Positions 37,172 to 46,963 are shown, counted from the first letter of the stretch. The stretch: 64,000 nucleotides of DNA from Anoxybacillus amylolyticus (GCF_001634285.1 NZ_CP015438.1:430501-494500); one strand, 5' to 3'. Notes: a model not told the origin generated them from the sequence alone. A program made the numbers and translations.

Positions 37172-37202
37172 AACAAGGAGTAGCTTTGCTCCTTGTTTTT
37201 CT
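37172..37202 (+). terminator. Terminator after the 36771-37166 gene
   Basis: AACAAGGAG (37172-37180) pairs with CTCCTTGTT (37189-37197), 8-base loop, T-run. Confidence 0.85.
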
Positions 37203-37307
37203 TTTTCTTCCGAAAAATAAAAAAATGAGCGTGAATAGTTGTTTTCATTTTGTTTCCATTCTATTAAAATAAGTATATATTTGCAAGAATAGTAGGTGAA
37301 TGTCATT

Positions 37308-38045
37308 ATGAGAAAATCAAACATATGGAGAGTGCTCGCTGCAATATTCGCGTCGCTTTTCATCCTAGCGGCGGAGGTTCCCTCTAGTGTAGTCAAAGCA
37401 GCATCTCTATCTTCCAATGTAGGGGAGCTCAATCGTTATGTAGAGCAGCTGCAACGAACGATTAACTCCCATCAACTGTCTAAGCCGTATGCGTTGTATA
37501 ACAAAATGAAAAAGAGTTACAGTGAAACAAAGCAGCGGGTCGAACGGTTAAAAGACGGAACGGTTAAGCAGCAGTACCGCGAGCGTCTGAAAAAAGCGGA
37601 CCGTACGATTAGACAGGTAGCGTATTATATTAGTGCGATCGAAAGCGGAGAACGACTAATAGCATTAACGTCGCGTATTGACCAATCGCTTACTTTAGGG
37701 AGGGTAGAGGAAGTTTATGATGTGTATCCTTCTTTTGATGAACAGCTGAAAAAGACGAAATTTCTGATTCAAAAAGTGAGTGGGTCAACGGTTCGTCGCC
37801 AAATGACGGAAACGTATGTGCATCTAGCCAAAACGATGAAACAGCGTGCGTTTTACCCGATGAACATTATGTTGGCGTTCGATGGCATCCTCGCGGCTTA
37901 CGAACAAGAGGATATTGCAAAAGCGGAGAGGCTGCTTTTGCTTTGTGAACAATGGTTGCCGCATGTAAAAGATGCAAAGGCAAAAGCTGCACTGAGTCGT
38001 TATTTAGAAGAGTTTCAAGCACCAGTTATTTTAGGAGTGCAATAA
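37308..38045 (+). CDS. Secreted helical protein resembling the SbsC polymer-binding domain
   Basis: A 245-residue exported protein. ATG 37308 has AGGTG about 9 bases upstream; a GTG at 37296 is less likely. The signal peptide (about 1-32) ends in VKAAS. The rest is all-helical and follows the S-layer N-domain order: LYNKMKKSYSETKQRVERL, then KKTKFLIQKVSGSTVRRQM aligning with RTVILDRVYGQTTRDLLRS of the S-layer fragment, then YEQEDIAKAERLLLL aligning with TNKGDLAAAEKALAE. This is weak but colinear similarity. It is 28 bases upstream of the S41 protease gene and probably co-transcribed. A free polymer-binding protein or an adaptor for the protease is plausible. Confidence 0.7.
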   Translation: MRKSNIWRVLAAIFASLFILAAEVPSSVVKAASLSSNVGELNRYVEQLQRTINSHQLSKPYALYNKMKKSYSETKQRVERLKDGTVKQQYRERLKKADRTIRQVAYYISAIESGERLIALTSRIDQSLTLGRVEEVYDVYPSFDEQLKKTKFLIQKVSGSTVRRQMTETYVHLAKTMKQRAFYPMNIMLAFDGILAAYEQEDIAKAERLLLLCEQWLPHVKDAKAKAALSRYLEEFQAPVILGVQ

Positions 38046-38073
38046 ATGACCTTGCGAAAGAAGGGGAACAGCG

Positions 38074-39477
38074 ATGCGTGAAATGATGAGGAAATTTTTA
38101 ATTCCGTTTGTTTTTTTATTTTCATTGACGACGTCTGCGTTCAGTGTTTCAGCGGAAACGACATCAACAAGTACACTTGACGAAATACGCCAGTATATTC
38201 GCGATTATTATGTGGACGTTGTTAACGAAAACGTATTAAACGGCTCAACACCGCAAGAAATCGTCCAACACTTAGACAAATACTCGACGTACATGACGGC
38301 ACAGGAATATCAACAATTCCTTGACTCCATTAACATGGATTTCGTCGGGATTGGTATTACGTTTAATATGGATACCGCAGGAATCAAAGTGACATCTGTG
38401 CTGAAAGGGGGGCCAGCAGAGCGTTCCGGCTTGCGCGTCGGGGATGTGATTACAGAAGTAGATGGTCAGTCGTTAGCAGGAAAAACGAGCGAGCAGGCGG
38501 TGGCGCTCATTACTGGCCAACAAGGAACAACGGCTCATCTAAAGGTGCTTCGTGCAACCACAAACGAAACGTTAACGCTTGATGTAACGCGCGAGAAAAT
38601 TAATTGGCCGAATGTTGAGTTTTCTAGATTAGCAGGTAATATTGGCTACATTCGTTTATACAGCTTTGATAGTGGTTCAGTGAACGAGATCGCCCAAGCA
38701 ATTGACTCTCTTTCTGGGGTGAAAGGATGGATTTTTGATTTGCGCGACAATCCAGGAGGATATGTAGATGCCGCTCAGCAAATCCTTGGCTTTTTCCCGA
38801 ATGTAACGAAGGCGTTTCAGGTGCGCGACCGTTCGAACGTACCAGAAGTATATGATGCCGTTGCTCAATCCGTCAAAATGAACGGTCCAATTGACATGCT
38901 TGTCAACTCCTCAAGCGCGAGTGCTTCAGAAATGGTCGCGGCGGCTGTGAAAGATCAGAAGGCAGCAGTATTATATGGACAACGAACGTTTGGAAAAGGC
39001 TCGATGCAGCAAATTTTTCAATTAACAGATGGAAGTGTCTTGAAACTGACAGTGGCGCGCTTCTTCTCTCCGAATGGAACGGCGATTCACGAGGTCGGGG
39101 TGAAGCCCGATGTGTGGACGACGGTGAATAAAGAATTGTATGCGGCGCATCGTGATTTGCTTTTAAAACAGTATCGTGCGTATCAATCGCTAGGGAAGTT
39201 ACGAAACGTACCGACTAATAAACAATTCACGATGAAATTTTCTCGTAAACTAGCGATTAGCGATACAAGCAAACTTGGTATTAAGCTATATGAACTAGGG
39301 GGGCAAGAAGTGCCGGTAACTGTGCAAGTGAGCAAAGGAATGCAGCTTGTTATGAAGCCGAAAAACTTGTTGAAAAAAGGGACATCTTATTTGTTAGTCA
39401 TTCCACCAACGGTGAAAAGCAAGGACGGCGTTTTAATGAAAAAAGGAGCGTATGTGGAATTTAGTGTTGCAAAATAA
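38074..39477 (+). CDS. Secreted S41 (CtpA-type) serine protease with PDZ and C-terminal Ig-like domain
   Basis: A 467-residue exported C-terminal-processing-type protease. Signal peptide about 1-26; PDZ domain about 85-170 (GGPAERSGLRVGDVITEVDG); S41 core with NSSSASASEMVAAAV (nucleophile Ser283) and FGKGSMQ (Lys308), the expected 25 residues apart; RDNPGGYVD also fits. Residues about 375-467 form an SbsA-like Ig domain (FTMKFSRKLAIS, LVIPPTVKSKDG) of the kind found in S-layer proteins, which is unusual for CtpA. AAGGGG precedes the ATG. It may process surface proteins at the wall. Confidence 0.93.
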   Translation: MREMMRKFLIPFVFLFSLTTSAFSVSAETTSTSTLDEIRQYIRDYYVDVVNENVLNGSTPQEIVQHLDKYSTYMTAQEYQQFLDSINMDFVGIGITFNMDTAGIKVTSVLKGGPAERSGLRVGDVITEVDGQSLAGKTSEQAVALITGQQGTTAHLKVLRATTNETLTLDVTREKINWPNVEFSRLAGNIGYIRLYSFDSGSVNEIAQAIDSLSGVKGWIFDLRDNPGGYVDAAQQILGFFPNVTKAFQVRDRSNVPEVYDAVAQSVKMNGPIDMLVNSSSASASEMVAAAVKDQKAAVLYGQRTFGKGSMQQIFQLTDGSVLKLTVARFFSPNGTAIHEVGVKPDVWTTVNKELYAAHRDLLLKQYRAYQSLGKLRNVPTNKQFTMKFSRKLAISDTSKLGIKLYELGGQEVPVTVQVSKGMQLVMKPKNLLKKGTSYLLVIPPTVKSKDGVLMKKGAYVEFSVAK

Positions 39478-39484
39478 GCGTTAC

Positions 39485-39517
39485 AGCCGGTTCTCTTACG
39501 GGGAGCCGGCTTTTTTC
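39485..39517 (+). terminator. Terminator after the S41 protease gene
   Basis: AGCCGG (39485-39490) pairs with CCGGCT (39506-39511) with further partial pairing inside, then a T-run. Confidence 0.75.
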
Positions 39518-39552
39518 TATCAAAAAATTTGTAGAACTTTGCAATTTAATAG

Positions 39553-39581
39553 TAAACATTGTAATGAAAATGTAATATAAT
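39553..39581 (+). promoter_or_regulatory. Probable sigma-A promoter of the NlpC/P60 gene
   Basis: TAAACA (39553-39558), a 17-base spacer and TATAAT (39576-39581), 127 bases before the start codon. The WalR-like box fills the spacer. Confidence 0.45.
39560..39576 (+). promoter_or_regulatory. WalR (YycF)-like binding site before the NlpC/P60 gene
   Basis: TGTAAT-GAAAA-TGTAAT is a perfect TGTWAH-N5-TGTWAH match. WalR controls NlpC/P60 hydrolases in Bacillus subtilis, which fits the downstream gene. Confidence 0.6.
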
Positions 39582-39707
39582 CAAGAATTTTTAATAGGAA
39601 TGAAACACAATAAATTGTCGAAATAGTGTAGAATTTTCATTGGGAATGGCTGAAGTTGCAATTAATTTCAAAGATAGAGAACGGATTGGTTTGGTAGGGG
39701 GAGACAA

Positions 39708-40205
39708 ATGAAACAGTGGCTGGCGATGGTAATTGTTTCACTTTTCGTGTTTTTGAGCGGGCATTATGCGTTTGCGGAAGAATTAGACATCGTTGCATTT
39801 AGCAAGCAATATGTCGGTGTTCCGTATAAATGGGGAGGTACGACACCAAAAGGGTTTGATTGTTCTGGATTTGTTACGTATGTGTACCGAGAGTTCGGTG
39901 TTTCTCTCCCGAGAACAGCAGAAGAGCAGTACCAGCGAGGAAAGAAAGTGTCGAAAGAAGAGTTAGAAGTTGGTGACTTAGTCTTTTTTGCGACGTATAA
40001 AAAAACGGCTTCTCATGCGGGCATTTACATTGGACACGATAAGTTTATTCACGCAAGCTCCAATAAAGGGGTTATTATCTCTGATTTAGATGAGTCGTAT
40101 TGGCGAAAAACATATTTAGGAGCGCGCCGTTACTTCGATGGTGGTGAGGAAGTGGCTGCGTTACAAAGCCATAACCGTCTTGCCTTGTCCAACGGCTGGC
40201 ATTAA
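39708..40205 (+). CDS. Secreted NlpC/P60 peptidoglycan endopeptidase
   Basis: A 165-residue exported hydrolase of wall stem peptides. Signal peptide about 1-24; the NlpC/P60 domain starts at about residue 30 with YVGVPYKWGGTTPKGFDCSG (Cys52), then SHAGIYIG (His103) and FIHASSNKG (His115), completing the triad. It has no SH3b, LysM or shared retention domain, so it is a minimal secreted form. AGGGGAG precedes the ATG. It stands alone with its own promoter and a terminator shared with slaP. Confidence 0.95.
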   Translation: MKQWLAMVIVSLFVFLSGHYAFAEELDIVAFSKQYVGVPYKWGGTTPKGFDCSGFVTYVYREFGVSLPRTAEEQYQRGKKVSKEELEVGDLVFFATYKKTASHAGIYIGHDKFIHASSNKGVIISDLDESYWRKTYLGARRYFDGGEEVAALQSHNRLALSNGWH

Positions 40206-40210
40206 TACAT

Positions 40211-40265
40211 AAAAAGATGCTGTTTGAAGCAAGGAATTTTCCTTGTTCGAAACAGCATCTTTTTT
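40211..40265. terminator. Bidirectional terminator between the NlpC/P60 gene and slaP
   Basis: AAAAAGATGCTGTTT pairs with AAACAGCATCTTTTT, with an inner CAAGGAA/TTCCTTG stem. It serves the plus-strand hydrolase gene and, with its A-rich left side, the minus-strand slaP-secA2 operon. Confidence 0.85.
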
Positions 40266-40310
40266 ATTTATCTTTTGCCGGGTAGTTTGGCACATTCGGA
40301 GCGTTTACTT

Positions 40311-41183
40311 TTATTGTTTTGGTGGATATACTCTCCATTTTGTTAAATCCACATCTTCTTTTAGCAATAGAGTAGATGGGAAAATAAACGTCCATGGTTT
40401 ACTTGTGTTCGCTTTTACTTCGAATTGCTCTAGCTGAAATACCCCTTTGCAGATGACATCCCCATACGCATCTTCAATGACGAGCGGGATTTGCTCGAGC
40501 TGAATATGTTTGTCGCTTCCGTTGCGAATAAGCAACGTGACGACTAAATCGCGCTTTTCATTGAGTTTTGCTTCCAGCCCCATAAAGTTAATTTCCCCGA
40601 CAGAAAGCGGTGGCAACGTTTCAATTAATTTTTGCAAATGTTCGCGCTGTTGTGTGGATAACGCTTGTTCCCAACTTGCTTCTAAATCGAGGCGATGATC
40701 TTCTCGCTTTGAGGTTTGTTTTAGTTCAAACGCAATCTTCCACCCTTCCTGTGGAATTTTGTCTACAAGTTTATCTTCCGCTGAGAAGAGAAAGCGCCAC
40801 GGTCTTGCGGTCATCGGCGGAAGTTCCCCAAAGCTGTCCATCGCAAATGTTCGTTTGGCGATTGCTTGTCCGTTCTCATCTAAAAGCAGCAAATTGATTT
40901 GCTCAAACCGGACTGGTTTCGGCAGTGTGCTTCGTAAAAAGGCGACGACAACAAACCCGTCGTTGTATTCAATCAGCTTTATTCCCGAAATGGAAAGTTG
41001 ATTCGGCTTTAACGGCGGAAGCTGCTGGTGATGAAACTGGTAGACGTATCGCTCCTGCGGGGATACGTCCCAGTCTGGATGGAACGATAGCGTCGTCCTC
41101 ACTTCCTCGCTCGTTTGTTCTTCCTTATGATCAGGAAGCGTTTCTGTATTCGGTGTTGTTTTTGTTTTTCGTTTAAAAATCAT
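40311..41183 (-). CDS. slaP: Accessory Sec system S-layer assembly protein SlaP
   Basis: A 290-residue cytosolic protein with the layout of Bacillus anthracis-type SlaP: a polar N-terminus, then two similar beta-rich halves, each with the same elements ([20 protein letters not shown] and [20 protein letters not shown], followed by [20 protein letters not shown] and [21 protein letters not shown]). This internal duplication is plain in the sequence. It overlaps the secA2 stop by four bases (ATGA). SlaP works with SecA2 to export S-layer proteins. The gene is intact although the S-layer gene in this window is not. Confidence 0.9.
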   Translation of the reverse strand: MIFKRKTKTTPNTETLPDHKEEQTSEEVRTTLSFHPDWDVSPQERYVYQFHHQQLPPLKPNQLSISGIKLIEYNDGFVVVAFLRSTLPKPVRFEQINLLLLDENGQAIAKRTFAMDSFGELPPMTARPWRFLFSAEDKLVDKIPQEGWKIAFELKQTSKREDHRLDLEASWEQALSTQQREHLQKLIETLPPLSVGEINFMGLEAKLNEKRDLVVTLLIRNGSDKHIQLEQIPLVIEDAYGDVICKGVFQLEQFEVKANTSKPWTFIFPSTLLLKEDVDLTKWRVYPPKQ

Positions 41184-43564
41184 TCCGTATCCTCCTCATT
41201 GCCGTCTAACTCAAATTGGTTTTTGACGTAGTTCATAAAGCGAATCGAAATATTGGCTTGAATTTCTTGCTGGAGACGGATGAACTCATGAAACGCCTCG
41301 ATTTCAAATAGGCGGTACGGATCTTCTTGGGCGTATCCGCGCAAATGAATGCCGTCCTTTATGTTAGTGATCGTATCGAGATGACGGATCCAGTCCGAAT
41401 CGATTGTTTGAATCATAAAGCGTTTAAGTTGGGCGGCAAGCGATTCGTCGTCTTTAAGTGTGAATAAATCTTCTTTTAGTTTCTCATATTCTTCGAAAAC
41501 GATTTGCTCGATTTGCTCTTCTTCTAGTTCTTTTAAGTCGTCGATTGTTTTATGGAAACGCAAAAATACGAACGTCAACTCTTCATGCAAGCCTTTTATA
41601 TTCCATTCCTCGTAAAAAACGTCCGGCAAGCAATATTTTTCGATTGTTTGTGTTAAGTAGTTTTTGATATACTCAAGCACTTCTGCCATCATCTCTGTTG
41701 GTGCGCACGCTAAAATACGGTCACGCATTTGGTAAATAATTTTACTTTGCCGGTCGATGATAGAGTCAAGTTTTAATAAATGGGCGCGAGCAGAATAGTG
41801 CGCGTGTTCGACTGTTTCTTGCACTTTGCGAACAAATTTTATTGGGTCTGGGGAAATAACGAGTCCCTCTTCATTTGTTTTCACTTTGCTAAGCCATTTT
41901 TCTAACTCTTCTTTATCATACGATTTGAATAGTTCATCTTCTAACGAAATGATAAATTGTGAAGAGCCAGGGTCTCCTTGACGTCCCGCACGACCGCGAA
42001 GTTGCATATCGATGCGGTTGCTTTCATGGCGTTCGGTACCAATAATATGCAATCCGCCAAGTTCTGCGACGCCTTCTCCTAATAAAATATCGGTTCCTCG
42101 TCCTGCCATGTTAGTTGCGATCATCACTTGCCCTTTTTGGCCAGCGAGGGCAATGATTCGCGCTTCATCTTCTTCCGTTTTTGCGTTCAACATTTGGTGT
42201 TGGATGCCATGTTTCGTTAAATGCTTCGACAATCGTTCCGACTGTGCGATCGATGTCGTTCCGATTAAGACAGGGCGACCGATATCGTGCATTTTTTTTA
42301 CTTCAGCAACAATTTTTTTTGCTTTCGCTTCATATGTGCGATACACAAGATCGTCCATGTCGACGCGGCGCCGCGGTTTGTTCGTCGGGATGGCGACGAC
42401 ATGCAAGTGATATGTGTCCCAAAACTCGTCTTTCGATGGAGTTGCGCTTCCTGTCATGCCGCACAATTTCTCGTACATGCGGAAGTAGTTTTGGATGGTA
42501 ATCGTTGCTTGCACGTCGTTTTCTTCTGTAATCTCCACGCCTTCTTTCGCTTCAATCGCTTGGTGAAGCCCATCGCTGAACGTCCGCCCTTCCATAATGC
42601 GCCCAGTGAATTGATCGACAAGAAGTATTTTTCCGTCTTTGACGATGTAATCAACGTCGCGCTTCATAATTACAAACGCGCGCAGCGATTGCATAACGTT
42701 ATGCAATAATGCTTGATGCTCGGCATCGTATAAGTTGCCAATGCCAAACGCTCGTTCAATTTTCGCTGCTCCAGCATCGGTTAAAAAGAGTTGCTTTGTT
42801 TCTGGATACAATTCGTAATCTTCGTCTCGCTTAAATTGCCGAACGATTTGTGCGGTGACTTGAAACAATTCGGCACCAATGCTCGATTTGTTTGCGATAA
42901 TAAGCGGTGTGCGGGCTTCATCGATTAAAATGCTGTCAATTTCATCGACGATGGCGTAATGAAGCTTGCGTTGCACTTTCTCGCGAATATCATAGACCAT
43001 ATTGTCGCGCAAATAATCGAAGCCAAACTCCGTTCCTGTTCCGTATGTAATGTCCGCTTGATACGCTTCTTTTTTCTCTTGCGGGGAGATTTGTGAAACG
43101 TTTAGACCGACAGATAATCCTAAAAATTCGAACACTTTTCCCATTTGTTCTCGGTCGCGTCGCGCTAAATATTCGTTGGCGGTAATAATATGCACCCCTT
43201 TTCCTTCAAGGGCGTGCAAATAACTCGGAAGCGTCGCAACTAACGTTTTTCCTTCTCCCGTTTGCATTTCAGCAATATTTCCTTCATGTAAAACGAAACC
43301 GCCGATGAGCTGTACATCATAATGACGGAGCCCAAGCACGCGTTTTGCCGCTTCGCGCACGACAGCGAACGCTTCGATTTTTAAACCATCTAATGTTTGT
43401 CCTTGCTCGAGCCGTTCTTTAAACTCCATCGTTTTTGCTTTCAGCTGTTCATCGCTTAACGAAGCAATGTGCGCTTCTTGTTCATTCACTTTGTCAACAA
43501 GCTTGCGCAACCTTTTGATATCGCGGGCACTTTCGTTAAACAGCTTTTTTACTTTTGTTAGCAT
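41180..43564 (-). CDS. secA2: Accessory Sec translocase ATPase SecA2
   Basis: A 794-residue SecA-type motor, shorter than housekeeping SecA (about 840) and ending EEDTE without the C-terminal Zn-binding Cys motif, as typical for SecA2. Walker A is MQTGEGKTL, Walker [17 protein letters not shown], and the helicase motifs [34 protein letters not shown] and [13 protein letters not shown] are present. Its partner slaP overlaps it, and the S-layer gene and wall polymer operon are nearby, so the B. anthracis-type role (S-layer secretion) is the best assignment. AGGAGAGGG precedes the ATG. Confidence 0.95.
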   Translation of the reverse strand: MLTKVKKLFNESARDIKRLRKLVDKVNEQEAHIASLSDEQLKAKTMEFKERLEQGQTLDGLKIEAFAVVREAAKRVLGLRHYDVQLIGGFVLHEGNIAEMQTGEGKTLVATLPSYLHALEGKGVHIITANEYLARRDREQMGKVFEFLGLSVGLNVSQISPQEKKEAYQADITYGTGTEFGFDYLRDNMVYDIREKVQRKLHYAIVDEIDSILIDEARTPLIIANKSSIGAELFQVTAQIVRQFKRDEDYELYPETKQLFLTDAGAAKIERAFGIGNLYDAEHQALLHNVMQSLRAFVIMKRDVDYIVKDGKILLVDQFTGRIMEGRTFSDGLHQAIEAKEGVEITEENDVQATITIQNYFRMYEKLCGMTGSATPSKDEFWDTYHLHVVAIPTNKPRRRVDMDDLVYRTYEAKAKKIVAEVKKMHDIGRPVLIGTTSIAQSERLSKHLTKHGIQHQMLNAKTEEDEARIIALAGQKGQVMIATNMAGRGTDILLGEGVAELGGLHIIGTERHESNRIDMQLRGRAGRQGDPGSSQFIISLEDELFKSYDKEELEKWLSKVKTNEEGLVISPDPIKFVRKVQETVEHAHYSARAHLLKLDSIIDRQSKIIYQMRDRILACAPTEMMAEVLEYIKNYLTQTIEKYCLPDVFYEEWNIKGLHEELTFVFLRFHKTIDDLKELEEEQIEQIVFEEYEKLKEDLFTLKDDESLAAQLKRFMIQTIDSDWIRHLDTITNIKDGIHLRGYAQEDPYRLFEIEAFHEFIRLQQEIQANISIRFMNYVKNQFELDGNEEDTE

Positions 43565-43779
43565 AGTTCCCTCTCCTACTTAAATTCATTCCTAGACGAA
43601 TTATAACATACTATGGCAAAAAGCAACTGCATGGAATTGTATTAGGAAAAAAATACAAATATCCATTCGATCATCCAAACTTGCCGAATGTTTTGAAGCA
43701 AAAAAAGATTGATTTACGTCGCTTATGTGGTAACATAAAAATGATGTGTAACTATTTATAGGTCAAAGGTGATCTGTTT
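43565..43779. promoter_or_regulatory. Divergent promoter region between secA2 and the tagO-like gene
   Basis: 215 AT-rich bases between divergent starts. Ribosome sites are clear on both sides, but I could not fix promoter hexamers with confidence. Confidence 0.4.
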
Positions 43780-44862
43780 ATGAACATGCAAGCAATTTTG
43801 GCGTTTTTTGTGTCATTTGTGACAGTTATTGCCGTGACGCCTTTGGTGATAAAGTTTGCGATTAAAATCGGTGCAATCGACAAACCGAATGAACGAAAAG
43901 TGCATACGCGCATTATGCCGCGTCTCGGGGGATTGGCGATTTTTATTGGTGTCACTATTGGTTATTTTGTTGGAGGAGTTTACCACGAGAAAGTGACAGG
44001 CATTACGGTTGGTGCCATCTTAATCGTTTTGATTGGGATGCTTGATGATTTGTACGAGCTTTCGCCAAGGGTCAAATTTCTCGGGCAGTTGTTGGCGGCG
44101 TGCCTCGTCGTCGCGTCAGGTTTAAAGGTGGAGTTGCTTTCTATTCCATTTATAGGTAAATTTGATATAGGACTATGGAGTTATCCAGTGACTGTTTTTT
44201 GGATTGTTGGCATTACGAACGCAATTAATTTAATTGACGGCCTTGATGGTCTTTCGGCAGGTATTTCTGCTATTGGGATTGCGACGATTGCTACGCTAGC
44301 TGGAATGGCTGGGAAAATGTTGATTTTCACCTTATCCCTTATTATATTAGGTAGCATTCTTGGGTTTTTATTCTACAACTTCCATCCAGCGAAAATTTTT
44401 ATGGGCGATACAGGCGCGTTATTTTTAGGGTACGCCATCTCTGTATTGTCGCTTCTTGGTTTGTATAAAAGTGTGACGTTGTTCAGCTTTGTTGTGCCTG
44501 TTATTATTTTAGGGGTACCAATTTTCGATACGACATTTGCAATTATCCGTCGTATCGTCAACAAAAAACCGATTTCAGCGCCCGATAAATCGCATTTGCA
44601 CCACCGATTATTAGCGCTTGGGTTTTCGCATCGAAACACGGTGCTACTTATTTACTGCTTTGGCATTATGTTTGGCATTAGTGCAATTTTATTTTCTTCG
44701 TCGACACTATGGCAATCGGTGTTAATTCTTTTCGGGTTGCTCATTTTAGGAGAAGTATTAGCAGAAGTAATCGGACTTGTCAACGAACAGTACAAGCCGT
44801 TTATGACAATCGTTCGCAAACTTGTTCGCGGCGGAAGAAAAGTATATGGCGATCACCGATAA
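43780..44862 (+). CDS. tagO: Undecaprenyl-phosphate HexNAc-1-phosphate transferase (TagO/WecA-like)
   Basis: Starts wall polymer synthesis by transferring GlcNAc-1-phosphate from UDP-GlcNAc to undecaprenyl phosphate. 360 residues, about ten to eleven membrane helices. Family motifs: KPNERKVHTRIMPRLGG, GMLDDLYELSPRVKFLGQ (Asp pair), NLIDGLDGLSAG, FMGDTGALFLGY and the cytosolic HLHHRLLALGFSHR loop. AAAGGTG precedes the ATG. It is separated from the next gene by a terminator, so it can be expressed alone, as needed if several polymers share this first step. Confidence 0.93.
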   Translation: MNMQAILAFFVSFVTVIAVTPLVIKFAIKIGAIDKPNERKVHTRIMPRLGGLAIFIGVTIGYFVGGVYHEKVTGITVGAILIVLIGMLDDLYELSPRVKFLGQLLAACLVVASGLKVELLSIPFIGKFDIGLWSYPVTVFWIVGITNAINLIDGLDGLSAGISAIGIATIATLAGMAGKMLIFTLSLIILGSILGFLFYNFHPAKIFMGDTGALFLGYAISVLSLLGLYKSVTLFSFVVPVIILGVPIFDTTFAIIRRIVNKKPISAPDKSHLHHRLLALGFSHRNTVLLIYCFGIMFGISAILFSSSTLWQSVLILFGLLILGEVLAEVIGLVNEQYKPFMTIVRKLVRGGRKVYGDHR

Positions 44863-44873
44863 ATAACAGGTTG

Positions 44874-44910
44874 ACCGTTTGTGTCTTTCGTAGGTACAAA
44901 CGGTTTTTTC
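44874..44910 (+). terminator. Terminator after the tagO-like gene
   Basis: ACCGTTTGT (44874-44882) pairs perfectly with ACAAACGGT (44896-44904), followed by TTTTT. Confidence 0.85.
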
Positions 44911-45014
44911 GATAACAATATACGAATTTTGTCAAAAAAGAGCACTATATTAAGAAAAAAATGTGATAAACTAAACGTGTTATCAATCGATACCAACTTA
45001 TTGGAGGAATTTTC

Positions 45015-46127
45015 ATGAAAGTACCAATGTTAGACTTAAGCGAGCAATATCAACGTTTACGTACCGAAATGTTAACGGTATTAGACGAAGTAATGAGCTC
45101 GTCGCGTTTTATTTTAGGCGACCATGTTAAAAAGTTAGAAAACGACGTCGCAGCCTACAGTAACGTCAAGCATGGCATTGGCTGCGGGAATGGAAGCGAT
45201 GCGATACATATAGCGTTACAGGCCATTGGTGTAGGGCCTGGGGACGAAGTGATTACAACGCCATTTACATTTTTCGCAACAGGCGGTGCGATTGTCCGCG
45301 CAGGCGCGAAACCGGTATTTGTCGATATTGACCCAGTGACGTTTAATATCGATCCGGCAAAAATTGAAGAAGCGATTACCGAAAAAACAAAAGCAATTCT
45401 TCCAGTTCATTTATATGGTCAAATGGCCGATATGGATCCGATTGTTGAAATTGCTAATAAACGCGGACTTTTTATCATTGAAGATGCTGCGCAGGCGATC
45501 GGCGCGAAATATAAAGGGAAAAATGTTGGGGAACTTGGTACGGCGGCAACGTACAGCTTTTTCCCAACGAAAAATTTAGGTGCTTACGGGGACGGCGGTA
45601 TGATCGTGACGAACGATGAGGAAATTGCAGAAAAATGCCGCGTCATTCGTGTGCATGGAAGCAAACCGAAGTATTATCATCACGTCTTAGGATACAATAG
45701 CCGCTTAGACGAAATGCAAGCAGCGATTTTAAATGTGAAATTCCCGCACTTAAATGAGTGGTCGGAATTGCGTCGTGAACGCGCGGCAACGTATACGCAC
45801 CTCTTAAAAGAAATGCTTGGTGACGTTGTCGTAACCCCAGTAGAAGTGGATGGTCATTACCATGTGTTCCATCAATATACAATTCGTGTACCGAAACGCG
45901 ACGAGCTACAAGCGTTCTTAAAAGAAAACGGAGTATCGACAATGGTGTACTATCCGCTTCCGTTGCATTTACAGCCAGTATTCCAAGAGCTCGGCTATAA
46001 AGAAGGAGACCTTCCTGAAGCGGAAAAAGCAGCAAAAGAAGCTGTATCATTGCCGATGTTCCCAGAGTTGAAAGTAGAGCAACAACAATACGTTGTCGAG
46101 AAAATTGTGGAGTTTTATAAAAAGTAA
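45015..46127 (+). CDS. DegT/DnrJ-type sugar aminotransferase (WbpE-like)
   Basis: PLP-dependent transamination of a keto-sugar nucleotide. 370 residues with family motifs: GNGSDAIHIALQAIG, EDAAQAIGAKYKG, and FFPTKNLGAYGDGGMIVT with the PLP Lys. With the oxidoreductase (46956), dehydrogenase (47986) and N-acetyltransferase (49319) it forms the WbpA/B/E/D set that converts UDP-GlcNAc to UDP-2,3-diacetamido-glucuronate in Pseudomonas and Bordetella; there the aminotransferase acts on the 3-keto acid. This is a pathway inference. GGAGG precedes the ATG. Confidence 0.9.
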   Translation: MKVPMLDLSEQYQRLRTEMLTVLDEVMSSSRFILGDHVKKLENDVAAYSNVKHGIGCGNGSDAIHIALQAIGVGPGDEVITTPFTFFATGGAIVRAGAKPVFVDIDPVTFNIDPAKIEEAITEKTKAILPVHLYGQMADMDPIVEIANKRGLFIIEDAAQAIGAKYKGKNVGELGTAATYSFFPTKNLGAYGDGGMIVTNDEEIAEKCRVIRVHGSKPKYYHHVLGYNSRLDEMQAAILNVKFPHLNEWSELRRERAATYTHLLKEMLGDVVVTPVEVDGHYHVFHQYTIRVPKRDELQAFLKENGVSTMVYYPLPLHLQPVFQELGYKEGDLPEAEKAAKEAVSLPMFPELKVEQQQYVVEKIVEFYKK

Positions 46128-46137
46128 TAGAAGGAGA

Positions 46138-46173
46138 AAACGTCGCCGCTTGCGTGCAGGGGGCGTTTTCTTA
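46138..46173 (+). terminator. Terminator-like hairpin between the aminotransferase and chain-length genes
   Basis: AAACGTCGCC pairs imperfectly with GGGGGCGTTT and is followed by TCTTAC. It may partly terminate transcription and lower expression of the downstream operon. Confidence 0.45.
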
Positions 46174-46222
46174 CTGAATACCTGAAGATACGAAAATAGT
46201 TAGAATAAGGACGGTGAGTCTT

Positions 46223-46963
46223 TTGTCAGCGGAAAAACAAAGGTTCGTGCTATACGAATATCTTTCGTATTTTTGGAACAAGAGAATTTGGTTTGTGATT
46301 ATTCCACCGGTGACGGCACTACTAGTGTTTTTCGGTGTACAACTTGTGTTGAACCATGCTAAATATACGGGGAAAGCGCTCGTGTTTACAGGATCGATTA
46401 ACGTATCAGATTTAACAAACCCAGATAATATTATGGCGCAACTGCCGAGCGTGAAAAATACTGTGGATATTGTGGTACCGGAAGAAAAATATGTAAAAAT
46501 CACGGTAAAAGGAAATGATGAAAAAAGTGTGGAACAAGATTTGCGTACGATTGTTGCGGATTATAACGAAAAACTGCAAAGACATTCGAAAGAACGGCTT
46601 GCTGTAACAAATACGTACTTGAGCTCGTTAGACGAGCGGGCGAAAACATTGCAAACATGGATTGACCGCTATAACAAAAAGCTCAATTCATCGTCTCTCA
46701 CCCCTCAGCAAATCGAAAGCATAACCGATTTGCTAGTGGAGGCGCAAAACGATTTAACGAAAACGATGGAAACGGCAAATCGTGTTCGAGGCGATTTAGC
46801 ATTTTATGAAAATCCATCGGTTCTTTCCGAAGTAGTCGCTCCATCGAAATCGTATGCAAAAGAAGCAGTGGCAAGTGGTCTTGTATTAGGCGTGTTTTTG
46901 ACCTTTATTTTCCTTACTTTGATGAAGTATGTGTTTGATGCTAGGAGGTACTATCATGGTTAA
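46223..46963 (+). CDS. Wzz-like chain-length / polysaccharide co-polymerase protein
   Basis: About 246 residues with the Wzz layout: an N-terminal membrane segment (about 22-40, IWFVIIPPVTALLVFFGVQ), a helical extracytoplasmic domain (about 85-200) and a C-terminal membrane segment (about 215-235). The initiator is uncertain: TTG 46223 has GGTGAG at good spacing, while GTG 46214 is too near its site. It sits with Wzx and Wzy in the operon and would set polymer length. There is no kinase domain. It overlaps the next gene by eight bases. Confidence 0.8.
   Translation: MSAEKQRFVLYEYLSYFWNKRIWFVIIPPVTALLVFFGVQLVLNHAKYTGKALVFTGSINVSDLTNPDNIMAQLPSVKNTVDIVVPEEKYVKITVKGNDEKSVEQDLRTIVADYNEKLQRHSKERLAVTNTYLSSLDERAKTLQTWIDRYNKKLNSSSLTPQQIESITDLLVEAQNDLTKTMETANRVRGDLAFYENPSVLSEVVAPSKSYAKEAVASGLVLGVFLTFIFLTLMKYVFDARRYYHG

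Noticed and set aside
37172-37202. Possible riboswitch in short hairpins between secreted-protein genes
   Set aside because: Each hairpin checked has the stem and T-run of a plain terminator; no conserved riboswitch core was recognised anywhere in the window.
42012-42709. Long plus-strand frames opposite secA2
   Set aside because: They mirror codon bias of the secA2 gene on the other strand, overlap each other and have no ribosome sites.
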